Shown here piece after piece: positions 23,301 through 34,034 of a DNA stretch of 64,000 nucleotides. The position numbers and the translations under genes were made by a program. Source of the stretch: Volutella citrinella (lineage: Eukaryota; Ascomycota; Sordariomycetes; Hypocreales; Nectriaceae); contig JAWZSP010000007.1 of NCBI GenBank assembly GCA_034401135.1, positions 1,798,001-1,862,000 of the forward strand, read 5' to 3'. The notes under the pieces were generated by a model. That model ran no database searches, was not told the DNA's origin, and saw only the letters and a list, made by a program, of their open reading frames with translations. How positions within the stretch are numbered: position 1 is the first letter of the stretch; every line of letters begins with the position of its first letter.

Positions 23301-26300
23301 TTTTTATGTGAGGTAGGCCGCCTGTAGCATGGGTGGTTGTCTGGCCGTGGTCACCTCCCATTGTCAGCTCGAAACAGTAACTATCTGACTTGTACTTTTT
23401 CAACCTAGCCGTTCAGTTGCCAGACATGACAACCCCCTTTGAGATTGGAAATTGTGTGCTCAAACCCGCAAGACGGGCACAGCAAAACATGCGCCAGCAA
23501 ATACCACTATTTGCATAGCAACACAACACCGACATATGCAACATAGATTTATTTATTTATTTCGCACTAGGTCAACGCAGATACTAGGCAAGCTGATGCA
23601 TCGGGCGGCTTTCATGGCTCAACATCGCTCTGCAAATTTCAAGGTATAGGGTAGGGCCGGGAAGCCGCTACGAATCTGAAGCAGAGAAATACTAGCGCGT
23701 TCGCTGCAGGCCGAGTTTTACTCTCTCCCTCTGGTTGGGAACCATCCCTCGTTTCGTTCGAGTTTCCACTGGTTTCCTCCTGTGAGACAGATTGGGAACT
23801 TGAGTTTTGAGGGAATTTGTTCGTAAACACCTGCCTGCGCAGGAAAACAACAACAATAAGACCATCTTGACATCCTCATTGGCTACAGGGAGACGGCTGA
23901 ATCGTCACGGCAACTCTGCATCTGCATCATGAAACCCGAGTCTAACATCTGTTTCGGAACCAATCTCATCCGCCGAGGGCAGCGTAGTCTGACAAGATGA
24001 AACCCCTGGGGATCTAGAGAACGAAGAACCAGAAACACGGGTTCGATCAGATCCGGGCAGTCGCTGATGCGCTGTTGCGGGCGGTCTCGAGCCGAGATTC
24101 TGCTAGCCCTATATCCTTGCCCAACTATGCGTCGGCGGCCCAGACCAGACTCTATTTAGTTTCATGGCTGCGGATGACGCACAACTGAACGCCGGCAGCG
24201 TTACATTATACCCACACTGGTCGTTGCCGGTTCCCTTTGGTGTTGTTTGCAGTGTCATCAAACCGCTGGGCCGGAACAAGTTTCGTTGGAAACTCGCCAA
24301 TTGAGACGGACATGATGTAAGGGCCCTCGGGCCTAGGCCCAGGGGTCGCGACGCCCAAACCTGAGGCAGGAAACGGGGTATTGATGCCAAAACACAGGTG
24401 AGATCTGAAAGCGAAAAAAAAGGCGTCCCCAGCCATTTTCGCGTGGTTTCAAAACAGTATGATCTACAAACCTCACTGTGGAAGCTGTCACAAAATGCGC
24501 GCGATGCTACTGTCAAGTGTCACCGCCCCCGAGATCTCGTCGGGGTCAAGCTTAGATGTCAGCAACCATGGCAGCCGAAACATCGACCTCAGTAACAGTT
24601 GCACTCGGGAATGTTTGGTGTCACAAGATTGTAGGGGAAAGCTGCGACAGGCCAGGGTATGGGGCTTGCCACCGTTGCAGTAGCGTAGTGCGGCTCATTG
24701 GCGGCTTGCCCAAGGTGCGGTGTCTGAAGGCCCAGAACGGTATCGCCTACCTTTTAGAGGGAGTGGAGGGGGGGACGATCTTCACTTCAGTTGATCTGCT
24801 AGGCGCCAAGGAACTCGAGGAGAGATGAGCCAACATATCAACTCACAGGGAGTGGCGATGATAGTGCCGGGGCTCTCATTAGTTGTAAAGCCCTCAGCCG
24901 ACGGCTTGTAACCACTAAACGAGGATCGCCGATGCAGGCTGGGAACTATCGAATGCAGCTTGCACGGCGCAGTGCTTTACCGAGGCCGTGGACGGGGCCT
25001 TCAATCTCCAGTCCGGCGGCCAAACGGTAGAGATGCCCGGGCAGATGGCCTGCCTACCTTACCTTGACTATGTTCAGCCCAACGTAAACACAGCCCAGGC
25101 CAGCCCTGAGCCCATTGCCATGAGGCATTGTGAATAATTGTGGGAGCGCACCAAAACAAATATCAGCACGGGCTATAGGCCGGCATAGGCAAATGTTTGT
25201 TTCATTCTGGAACGTCCCCTTCTGGCGGGGGGGCGAGAAGGGATACAGCCTGCAGGACAGCGAACGCCCTGATACTGCTCCACGGCGCTTGCAGCCGACC
25301 AGGGCAGCTTTGGTTGAAAAAGGTTCCCGTCGCGATTGAAACCCGTCCGCTGGGAATTCTCCCGTCAATCAGCAAGCGACGTTGACTAAAATGCCACAGC
25401 TCAGTAGTCGACCCTGACACCCAAGTGAAATTACACCAGTGCGTTAGCGGTTTCAAGGGACCCCGACCCCGGCCCCGGACCCGGACCAGACGACGTAGTT
25501 TCGTCGCCGGCCGCCCACGGTGGGGTATGAAATTTGTTCCTGTCGAGAGCGGGAGGGCCAAGAGGGCAAATGGGCATGCAGATGGACGCATTGGGAGGTG
25601 TGTTGAGGAAGAGCGGTGGACGAGGCCGGGGCGCGGCATATGGGGTTTGGTGATGTGATGCTACCATGATATTACTCTACGATGTATAGGAGCTCCACGG
25701 GCCATGCAGGTACGAGACCTCTAGGGCCGCCTTTGCCACACCACATACATGCTTAGTACATGATCTGGCAGCTCGGTGGCTTTCCAAGCGAGCCCGAGGC
25801 GGTGATGCGTAAATACGGAGGCGCGATGGATGGCTCACTCGGGCGGGCAAAAGTGCTGCTGCTAGCCGGCATTTTTAATTAACGAGCGCTTCCTACGCAC
25901 CGAGAACGGGCGGTGATAATATATAGGCAGATGCTGTTTCGAGGGAATGGGGTCCTCTAATAAACCAAACACCTGGGATCTTGCCTACACACGCCATGGG
26001 ACGGCCTGTCCCACGCCCACTCCAGCCTGGTCCCATGACACTTGACATGAGGTTCCCCATCGAGCAGCCAAGTTTGTTCGTCATCCGGGCTCCCGAGGGG
26101 GGGTAAAGGGTAAAGGCAGGCCATGGGCAAAAGAGGCTCCTCCAACCACATCCTCGGGCTTCGCAGGGCGCACGCCCGGGCCAAGCCAGAAATAGGCGGT
26201 TCAAGCTGCAAAGCCACACGTGTCGCAATCTACTCCCGACGCCTCGAGTTATTGCGCGGCGCCTCTGCCATATCTTGGTGCGTGCCCTCTGGGACGGCGC

Positions 26301-27663
26301 CCACATGGCCAAGGCCGCCACGGCTTGCGTTAAGGCTTGCATGGTGGAGAAAGGGCAGGGTGGAGAGGATTCCCGGAGGAACACCAGACGACGCTGGCGA
26401 GCCAATGGCGGCCCCGGGCGGCAGCCGGGTTACACCTGAAGCTGAGGTCGGTGCAACGCCGCCTGTCAGTGTCAGACGCCTCGGGGTTCCTCGCAGGGAG
26501 GCGGCAGCAGCCCAGGCGTCGTGTGCGTGCTGTGCCTTGCGTGCCTGGATGGGGGTGTGTGAGCTGTGAACATGGTCTGGAGAGATCGGATGCCAAGCAG
26601 GACCCACACAGGCCGCCGCGCAGGGAGATGGGCCAATCCGCGCGGGGCAGGACTTTGATTGAGGCGACGCTACGACGGTGGCGACCGTTTCTCTATACAT
26701 GGATCGCAGCGCCTGGCGCCCTCGTTGACGCCAAAGGATCAGATGGCTCTGGGCTGGTGGGCCATGGCTCCCTCGCTTGACCCTCGAATCCCTGGGCCGT
26801 GGCTCGCTCCATATTCCTTTTTTGATAGATCTAATCCGTCGACGTTTGTCTGCAGTGCATCTGCAGCGGGTTTGCGCTCAATGCCTCAAGCTGCCCCGGG
26901 CTCCCGTCCGTCTGCGTTTGGAGGAGCGGGAGGAAGAGGCTGAGGGGGGGCAGGAATGAAACGAATACGAAAAATTACAAGAAATATAAAGAGAATAATA
27001 TTAAAACCACAATGAGGGGGACGAGGAGGAGGAGGAACAGCAGGAAGAGGAACAGGACGGAGAGGAGGAGCCGGAGGGGCCTGCCTTGTCTGTCCGGGGC
27101 GTGGAAAAGACGAGATGGGGTGTCTCCCGTTCCCGGCCGTCCATGAATAGTATCTTGCTCGCTCTCGCTCGTTCGCTTGTCCGGTGGCTCGCTCGCTCGC
27201 TTGGCTGGTTGATTGATTACTTGCTGACCAGCTCGGGGTGCCTGCCCTGCTGATCGTGTTGCAAAGGGGGGAAAGGGAAACACGATCCAAGGAAAACCCA
27301 ACACAGTTCCAAGACGAAGCAAGACCGGCGCGAGGCTCTTCCGGAAACACGGGTCGGCGTGCTGCAACGCTCCCGGCGCCAGCCCTAGGGCGGGTGACTG
27401 ACTGGTCGACGGCAGAAGCGTTGGACGTGTGTGTCGGATGGGCATCACCAAGCCGCTGGAACGCTCTCCGCCGTCGCAGTGGAGGTTTCGAGTGTGTGCG
27501 GGCGACGTTGGGCCCTTAGGTGCTAGTTAGTAGTAGCCCAGCCTGGGGCTGTCCTGGGGGGAGGGGGTTTCCAATATTCCGTCCCATCTCTGGTGCTGCG
27601 GCGGTGGCGGTGGTGGTGGTGGTGGACTGGTTTGGTGGCCTTGTTCCAGGCCCGGGCTTCATG
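20312..27663. other. 7.4-kb region with no supported gene
   Basis: This lies between the divergent SANT/Myb gene and the second Myb-like gene. Open frames reach about 180 codons (for example 21363..21899 and 22493..23029 on +), but they overlap on both strands and show no domain, signal peptide or splice-supported extension. GTAC/TACC-rich clusters occur at about 22077-22120 and near 25060. An unusually long upstream region is common for fungal developmental regulators, so much of this may be promoter or non-coding RNA of the gene at 28444; that is inference. Confidence 0.5.
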
Positions 27664-28443
27664 ACCGACCAGGGCCCTGGTCCTGGGCGCTCCCCTCCCC
27701 CCCAGGACCCAACCCAAGGACCCAAGGACCCCGGGGGCAGGCTCCGAACATCATCACCGCCGTGGCCGTTGCAATCTGCAAGGCACTAGCCGGCGTATTA
27801 GAGTAGTTGCCCCTCCTCATTTGTTTATTGCTCCCTTCCCTCCTCTCTCTTTCTTCTTCACCGGGGTTTCAATCCTCTTCCATTTTTCGCCCATCCTCTT
27901 TGATCGTGTCGACGGAGAACGCTGTTGCGTCCCCGACTTCTTCTTTCTTCTTCTTCAACTTCGATTCACTTGCTTCCCCGCAGCTAGTCTCCGTGACACT
28001 CCTTAAGCTCTTCACTCGAACCGCGACGACCAACTGGCTTGGCTGCAGACATTCCTTTGACCTACAACCAAAAACGACGTTTGACTTACGCCATTTGCCG
28101 CTTATCAGGCCGCTGTCCTTTCCAGACTCCAAATCTACATTCACACCATTCTGTTATTTTTTAACGGGTGCAAAAATACTCGCTGGACCGGGATTTCTCT
28201 GCGTGTGTCTACATTCTCCGTGGTATCACGACCTCCCCATTTACACACAAAAACGACTTGCCCGATTGGGACAAGACGAACGTGGTGCTCAACGACGACT
28301 TACAAGACGACTTCTATTCTACTCGCCGCAACAGACCTTTTTTGCTGTGCGCCGATTCACTTGAGATACCCCATTGAAACCACCCTCAATCGTCAGTGAC
28401 GACCACCATCTCCACCACCACCAACAACACAACAACAACATCC
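27664..28443 (+). promoter_or_regulatory. Long ATG-free, pyrimidine-rich leader/promoter of the Myb-like gene
   Basis: I read this 780-base stretch on the plus strand and found no ATG between 27661 and the start at 28444, where about 12 would be expected by chance. The stretch 27800-28000 is rich in CT and TTC runs, and the 50 bases before the start are CAC/AAC-rich. Both features suit a long 5' untranslated leader under selection against upstream starts. The transcription start itself cannot be placed. Confidence 0.55.
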
Positions 28444-29519
28444 ATGCAAATGTCTTCCAGACAGACGCCCCAACCCTCCGGGGCTTACATCCCTTCCAGG
28501 GACGCCATGGACCGCCACGAATACGGCGTGACCAAGACACGAAAGGCATCATCAACCGGTGGAGGCCGAGCTTGGAGCGAAGAGGAGGCAAGTCCCACCT
28601 AGATTGATAGTGGCTGGTCGGAGCCAGAAGAGAGTCCTATAGCTAACCCCCGATACAGGAAGCCTATCTTCTCCAGACGCGACTCCAGAAGATGCCTTAC
28701 AAGTACATTGCCGCTCACCTCAAGAAGACGGAACTGGCCTGCCGTCTTCACTACCACCAGCTCTCCCACGGCAACAACCGCCGCAAGCGTGCCAACTCGT
28801 GCTCGTCCGGCACCTCCATCGAGAACTCGCCCGCCGCCATGGGCCCCAGGCCCGTCAGCCCAGCCCGTGACATCGCCTCCCGATCGACGACGCCCCCCGC
28901 CAGCGTCGGCTGCTACAGCCCGGCCGGCTCCAGCAACTGCGGCCCCATCCAGCTGCCCAGCATCGTGACGACGGAGCAAGGACCCCAACTCCCCGCCATC
29001 CTGCCGAAGCCCACGGCCATGAACATGCAAGGCCCCGGCTCCCAGTCCTACGCCTCGCCGGCCATGGACGCGCATGCTGCCCACCCTCCCCCCTTCCACC
29101 GCGGTGCCTGCCAGCGAACAACCCCTCCCCTCCGCCTGGACTGCTCCGGCCTCCCGGCCCCGGCGCCGATGCACCCGCAGACGCCCGCCGCCGTCGACCA
29201 CAACCGCCTCAACGCCATCTACTCGTCGCACCGCGCCGCCTTCTGGATCGCCATCGCCAGCGAGTACGGCTCCAACGTCTCGCCCACGGCCCTTGAGCAG
29301 GCCTGGAAGTCGGGGCCCTGGAACCAATCCGTCATCACGCCCATCACGCCCATCTCGAGCCCCGGCAACACGGAGCGAGAGGTGCAGCGCAAGGGCGGCC
29401 AGGACAGGACTCGCATCTCTGCCATCCTGGGCATCGACGCAGACCCCCGGAGCGCGCGCGATAGAGATATCGTCAAGAGGATAGAGGAAGAGCGGTTCGG
29501 CGTGATGCAGACCGTCTAG
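28444..29519 (+). CDS. Myb-like DNA-binding transcription factor
   Basis: There are two exons, 28444..28587 and 28659..29519, for 334 codons. The intron uses a GC donor (GCAAGT) and an ATACAG acceptor. No GT donor nearby keeps the conserved block intact, and splicing restores GRAWSEEEEAYLLQTRLQ. The Myb/SANT motif spans residues about 43-85 (AWSEEEEAYLL, MPYKYIAAHLKKTELACRLH, YHQLSHG), a single repeat with an unusual ELACRLHYHQLS recognition helix found in a fungal regulator family. The remainder is Ser/Pro-rich with a helical C-terminal region (YSSHRAAFWIAIASEYG, LEQAWKSG, ILGIDADPRSARDRDI). It is probably nuclear. ATG codons at 28444 and 28450 are both possible starts. The very long ATG-free leader suggests translational or promoter control. 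Confidence 0.85.
28588..28658 (+). other. GC-AG intron (71 nt)
   Basis: The donor is GCAAGT and the acceptor ACAG. The remaining donor bases match the consensus perfectly, which is typical of functional GC-AG introns. Using it joins GAG GAG to GAA GCC in frame. Confidence 0.75.
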
Positions 29520-30804
29520 CCCCTCGTCGCGCACTCGGACTTTGCGTCTTTTGCTTTTTTCTGTACTGGCGACCTTGGTTTCTTCGCTTCTCTTGTACAA
29601 TATATCTCCGCGACGCCACCCCCTTTCCGGCTTCTTCTAAGGACTCCTGCTTATAAGTACGGAGCCCGACTTCTTGACACGAGGGATATGTTTCACGGCC
29701 TTGGGATTGTGGTCACAACGCTGGCTTTTAAGCGTTTGTGAAGAGGCCTCTCCCCAACACGCACAACGGGGGCCCCTCTCTGATGATGCCACCTGCCCTT
29801 TCTTATATCCGGTATTTTGATTGCAGCTTGGAAACGACGATTATTGTTTAGTGTGTTGTGTTTATTTGTCACGAACCGGGCAAAAAAGTTTCGAAAGGCC
29901 GGGCTAGCAGCCAACAGGGGCTTGCTCCCGGACACTGAGGGCGGGAGTGCCCGGATGATGACGGATTGGTCTTCTTTTCCCCTTTCTTTTCTTGTTGTTC
30001 TTGGCTCACATGGATGGGGAATCCCGCTGTAGCCGTTCGCAGCCTCTGCATGCATTCCTGGGTTTTAAGCTTCATTTCTTCCTTCTTCGTTCTTGTCTGG
30101 CATCAGCTTGCACTCGCTTCTTGGACGTTTATCGAAAAACAAACGTCAGCTTTCTTACATTTTTCTCTCTCGCGATTACTTTCGTACAACGAGTCCGGCA
30201 CCTGCGTCCGATTAATAGGACGACGGGTTATGATGAGAGGGGCGTCGAGACCAGATTTCTGAACTCGGGGTTTTTGTTCTTCATGTTATACACATGTCCG
30301 TCTAAGCTAGGAGGCGAGGAGAAATACATGGCGCTCGTCGGATGACTGGCTGACGAGTGATGAATGACTACATATCTATGCAAATCAAGCTCATGGCCCC
30401 AGTGACATTGATGTGAATAGAATCGGGTGTTTGCAGTTGGGATGCCCCGCCGTGATTCGATTGGCGCTTCATTACTCTAGGTGCTTAGGACAATTCAGTG
30501 CCGGTACCGTCGTGACACTGCCGACAACCGGATGTGCGCGGCATGGGCTCGCCCCGCGCGCCCCGTAACGGCCCTCGCCGACCCCTCCACTCGCTGCCGA
30601 ATCCTGCTAGTTTCGGGCCCCCTCTGGCGGCTCGGGTGGATGACGGGCGAGCCCCTCAATTGGTAAACCGAGAGACGGCATTCGACGAGAGGCGGTGGAG
30701 CTGTTTTCCTTTTTCTGCCCTGCATCGAGCATCGAGCATCGAGCAGTAGCCCAGCTTGCATGTTTCCTGGGGAGGACGACTGACTGGGGAACTCGGAAAT
30801 GATG
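29520..30804. other. Intergenic, no gene seen
   Basis: This is the 3' flank of the Myb-like gene and the distal upstream region of the dehydratase gene. Short frames only, with no motif. Confidence 0.6.
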
Positions 30805-31313
30805 CCGATTGAGGAGACGGTGCTGAGGCAAAGGTGTCCGGGCCCCGAGAGACGGAGGTGGGAGTCTTAGGGCAGCCCTTGCGTCTCACATACAAACGCA
30901 CGCTGTAAATATCTTGAGCTGGTAGCTACCGTCGAAAGCAAGCATTGTGCCGTCATCGTGCCCCTCGTTCCGGCTGGTAAACCGACGCCACGCGCCCTCT
31001 CCCGCTCACTCGCTCCAACTCTCTCCGCACCCTCATAGATTCAGGCCCACCCCCGCAGCAGAGCAGCTGGACGGATAAGTTTTTGCTTTTCCTTCTCTCC
31101 TCTCCCATTCAACCGCATCCTGTCTGTTTCCTGCATCTTGTTTCCTCCGACATCGCTTGTTGTCGACTGAGAGTGGCCCTCGTCGCTCAATCTTGATCCA
31201 TCATCCCCGCTTGACTCTCTGCTCAGCTTCGAGAGCTCAGCTTTGAGAGCACGGCTCGGCAATTGGCTTCCTCAAGCTCAGACACAGCTCTCAGATCCAT
31301 TCCCCAGTCCATC
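30805..31313 (+). promoter_or_regulatory. ATG-free, CT-rich promoter/leader of the dehydratase gene
   Basis: There is no ATG in the 509 bases before the start at 31314. The proximal 230 bases are CT-rich, as in well-expressed filamentous fungal genes. A TGACTC core, shared with the Gcn4/CPC1-type amino-acid control element, sits at 31212..31217. A single 6-base match is weak evidence. Confidence 0.4.
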
Positions 31314-33420
31314 ATGGCTGACGCAAACGCCACGGCCGACAGCGCCGCGCTTACACTCGGACCCGACCCCAAGGCTCCCAGCGACTACATCCCGTTCCCA
31401 TGTCTGCCCCCCGGCGGGCCTCTCAACCGCTGGTCGGCTAAGATCACTCGCGAGCATGACTATCCCGGTGCTCAGGTATGTCGACAAAGGCCCTCGTCTT
31501 GGAACAATAAGCCGGAATGCTAAATGAGAGACTGCACACAGGCCATGCTCTACGGAGCCGGCGTCCCCAACAAGGACAAGATGAAGAATGCGCCCCAAGT
31601 CGGCGTCGCGACTGTCTGGTGGCAGGGAAACCCTTGCAAGTGAGTATAGACTGAGAAGCATCCATAACGTCACTGCTGTCAAGGCCTCAATCGACTAACA
31701 TGGCTGTAGCACTCATCGTGAGTAGAAGATGCGGCGAGATGGAATGGGAGAGGATTTCATGAAACATGCGCTTACACGGACGCCAGTGCTTGATCTCGGC
31801 CAGATCGTCAAGAATGCCATTGAGAAGGAAGGCATGATTGGATGGCAGTTCAACACCGTCGGCGTGTCTGATGCCATCACCATGGGAGGCGAGGGTGAGT
31901 CTCAAGAGCGACGAAGAGTCGCCGTCCATGGTTTCTCCCGTACTCAATGCTCACTCTACCCAGGAATGCGATTCTCGCTCCAGACTCGCGAAATCATTGC
32001 CGACTCCATCGAGTCCGTGACGTGTGGGCAGCACCACGACGCCAACATCTCCATCCCGGGCTGCGACAAGAACATGCCGGGCGTGGTCATGGCCGCGGCG
32101 CGACACAACCGCCCCTTCATCATGATCTACGGCGGCACCATCCGCAAGGGCCACTCGGAGCTGCTGGAGAAGCCCATCAACATCAGCACCTGCTACGAGG
32201 CATCCGGCGCCTTCGCCTACGGCCGACTACACGCCAAGACGAACCCGGGCGAGCCCGGCCGGACCAGCTCCGACGTCATGGACGACATTGAGAAGCACGC
32301 GTGCCCCGGCGCCGGCGCGTGCGGCGGCATGTACACGGCCAACACCATGGCCACGGCCATCGAGGCCATGGGCCTGTCGCTGCCCGGGTCGTCGTCGTTC
32401 CCGGCCGAGTCGCCCGAGAAGCGCCGCGAGTGCGAGCGCGCCGCCCAGGTCATCCGCACCACCATGGAGAGGGACCTGCGCCCGCGCGACATCATGACGC
32501 GCGCCTCGTTCGAGAACGCCCTCGTGCTGACCATGATCCTCGGCGGCTCGACCAACGGCGTGCTGCACTTCCTCGCCATGGCCAACACCGCCGGCGTGCC
32601 CCTGACGCTCGACGACGTCCAGCGCGCCAGCGACCGTACCCCCTTCCTCGCCGACCTGGCCCCCAGCGGCAAGTACTATATGGAGGACCTGTATCAGGTC
32701 GGCGGCACCCCCGCCGTGCTCAAGATGCTCGTCGCCCGCGGCGTCATCGACGGCTCCATCATGACCGTCACCGGCAAGACCCTGGCCGACAACGTCGCCG
32801 ACTGGCCCAGCCTCGACCCGGGCCAGAAGATCATCCGCCCGCTCGAGGACCCCATCAAGGAGACGGGCCACATCCGCATCCTGCGGGGCAACCTGGCCCC
32901 CGAAGGCGCCGTCGCCAAGATCACCGGCAAGGAGGGCCTGACCTTCACCGGCGCCGCCCGCGTCTTCGACAGCGAGGCCGGCCTGTCGGCTGCCCTCGCC
33001 GCGGGCTCCATCCGCCGCGAGGACGGCAACCTCGTCATCATCGTGCGCTACGAGGGCCCCAAGGGCGGGCCTGGCATGCCCGAGCAGCTCAAGGCGTCGG
33101 CCGCCATCATGGGCGCCGGCCTCAACAACGTCGCCCTCGTCACCGATGGTCGCTACAGCGGCGCCTCACACGGCTTCATCGTCGGTCACGTCACCCCCGA
33201 GGCCGTCGTGGGCGGGCCCATTGCGCTGGTCAGGGACGGCGACCAGGTCACCATTGACGCCGTGCGGAACCGGATGGACATGGACGTCAGCGACGCCGAA
33301 CTAGAGCAGCGTAGGGCCGCCTGGGTCCCCCCGGAGCCGCGGGTCAAGCGGGGTGTCCTAGCCAAGTATGCGAGGTTGGTGAGTGATGCAAGCCACGGCG
33401 CCGTTACTGATGTCTGGTGA
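31314..33420 (+). CDS. ILV3: Dihydroxy-acid dehydratase (ILV3 family paralogue)
   Basis: There are five exons: 31314..31475, 31542..31639, 31710..31717, 31787..31894 and 31964..33420, for 610 codons. The third exon is only 8 nt. It is needed to join WWQGNPCN to THLLDLGQ, a conserved junction of the family. The protein is a full-length IlvD/Edd dehydratase. The three iron-sulfur ligands are C86 (NPCN), C159 (IPGCDKN) and C245 ([14 protein letters not shown]). The catalytic-base serine lies in GRYSGASHG (S524/S527). The reaction dehydrates 2,3-dihydroxy-isovalerate/methylvalerate to the keto acid in valine, leucine and isoleucine synthesis. The N-terminus ([16 protein letters not shown]) is acidic and lacks the basic amphipathic presequence expected of the mitochondrial enzyme. 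It may therefore be an extra, possibly cytosolic, paralogue. Intron 4 (69 nt) is in frame. The gene is tail to tail with MVP1. Confidence 0.93.
31710..31717 (+). other. 8-nt microexon of the dehydratase gene
   Basis: The exon is flanked by a CTGTAG acceptor and a GTGAGT donor, with introns of 70 and 69 nt on either side. It contributes the last base of Asn87, all of Thr88 and His89, and the first base of Leu90. Confidence 0.85.
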
Positions 33421-34034
33421 GCGAGAGGTGGGATGGGATGGGAAGAAATTGAGCTTGAGAGAAAGGGGGCTTGAGAGAAGCTGCAACTGAGGGCGAAGCA
33501 AGGGTCCTCGCGTATTTTGTAGATCCGCCTCCAAGACAGGAATAATTCCACAAGTATGATAATCCATGACTCCCTTATTAACAATGCAAAATCATGGCTT
33601 GACTTGCAGTGTCTGTCCTACGCGGCTCTTCTTCTCAGATGTAGAGACATCTCCAATTACACCTGGGAAATGGCATCAACTCTTCCTCCCGGAGGCTATG
33701 TACGACTCGGCGGCTAATCTCTATGCAAACAAACAGACAAAGACACCTGGAAATAACATCATCCCCAACTGCATTAACAGACCATCAACGAACGGACGAA
33801 GGGTATCGCACAAACCACACCATGCTACGCAATCTAGTATCCAGCCACCGTCTTCTCATCGCATGCTCTTCCCCATGGGAACGTCTTCAACAGCCTTTCT
33901 GCTCTCCTTTGCCTCCTCTACATCGCCATCAACTTTCAAGGCCCGTCTTTGGGATCAAAGTGCACCCTCTTGCTCTGGGTATTACGGCTACCGCAGTGTG
34001 TGCGGCGTGTGCCCACTCGTGCCCGAGGCGGGCT
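33421..34034. other. Convergent intergenic region, no gene seen
   Basis: These are the shared 3' flanks of the dehydratase (+) and MVP1 (-) genes. Nothing codes here. Confidence 0.65.

Noticed and set aside
27807..28364. 185-codon open frame upstream of the Myb-like gene
   Set aside because: It contains no ATG start in the leader, has a pyrimidine-driven Phe/Leu/Ser composition, and lies inside the likely 5' UTR.
32301..33257. Long Arg/His-rich frame on the plus strand and a long minus frame at 32227..32871
   Set aside because: Both are shadows of the very GC-rich dehydratase coding frame.
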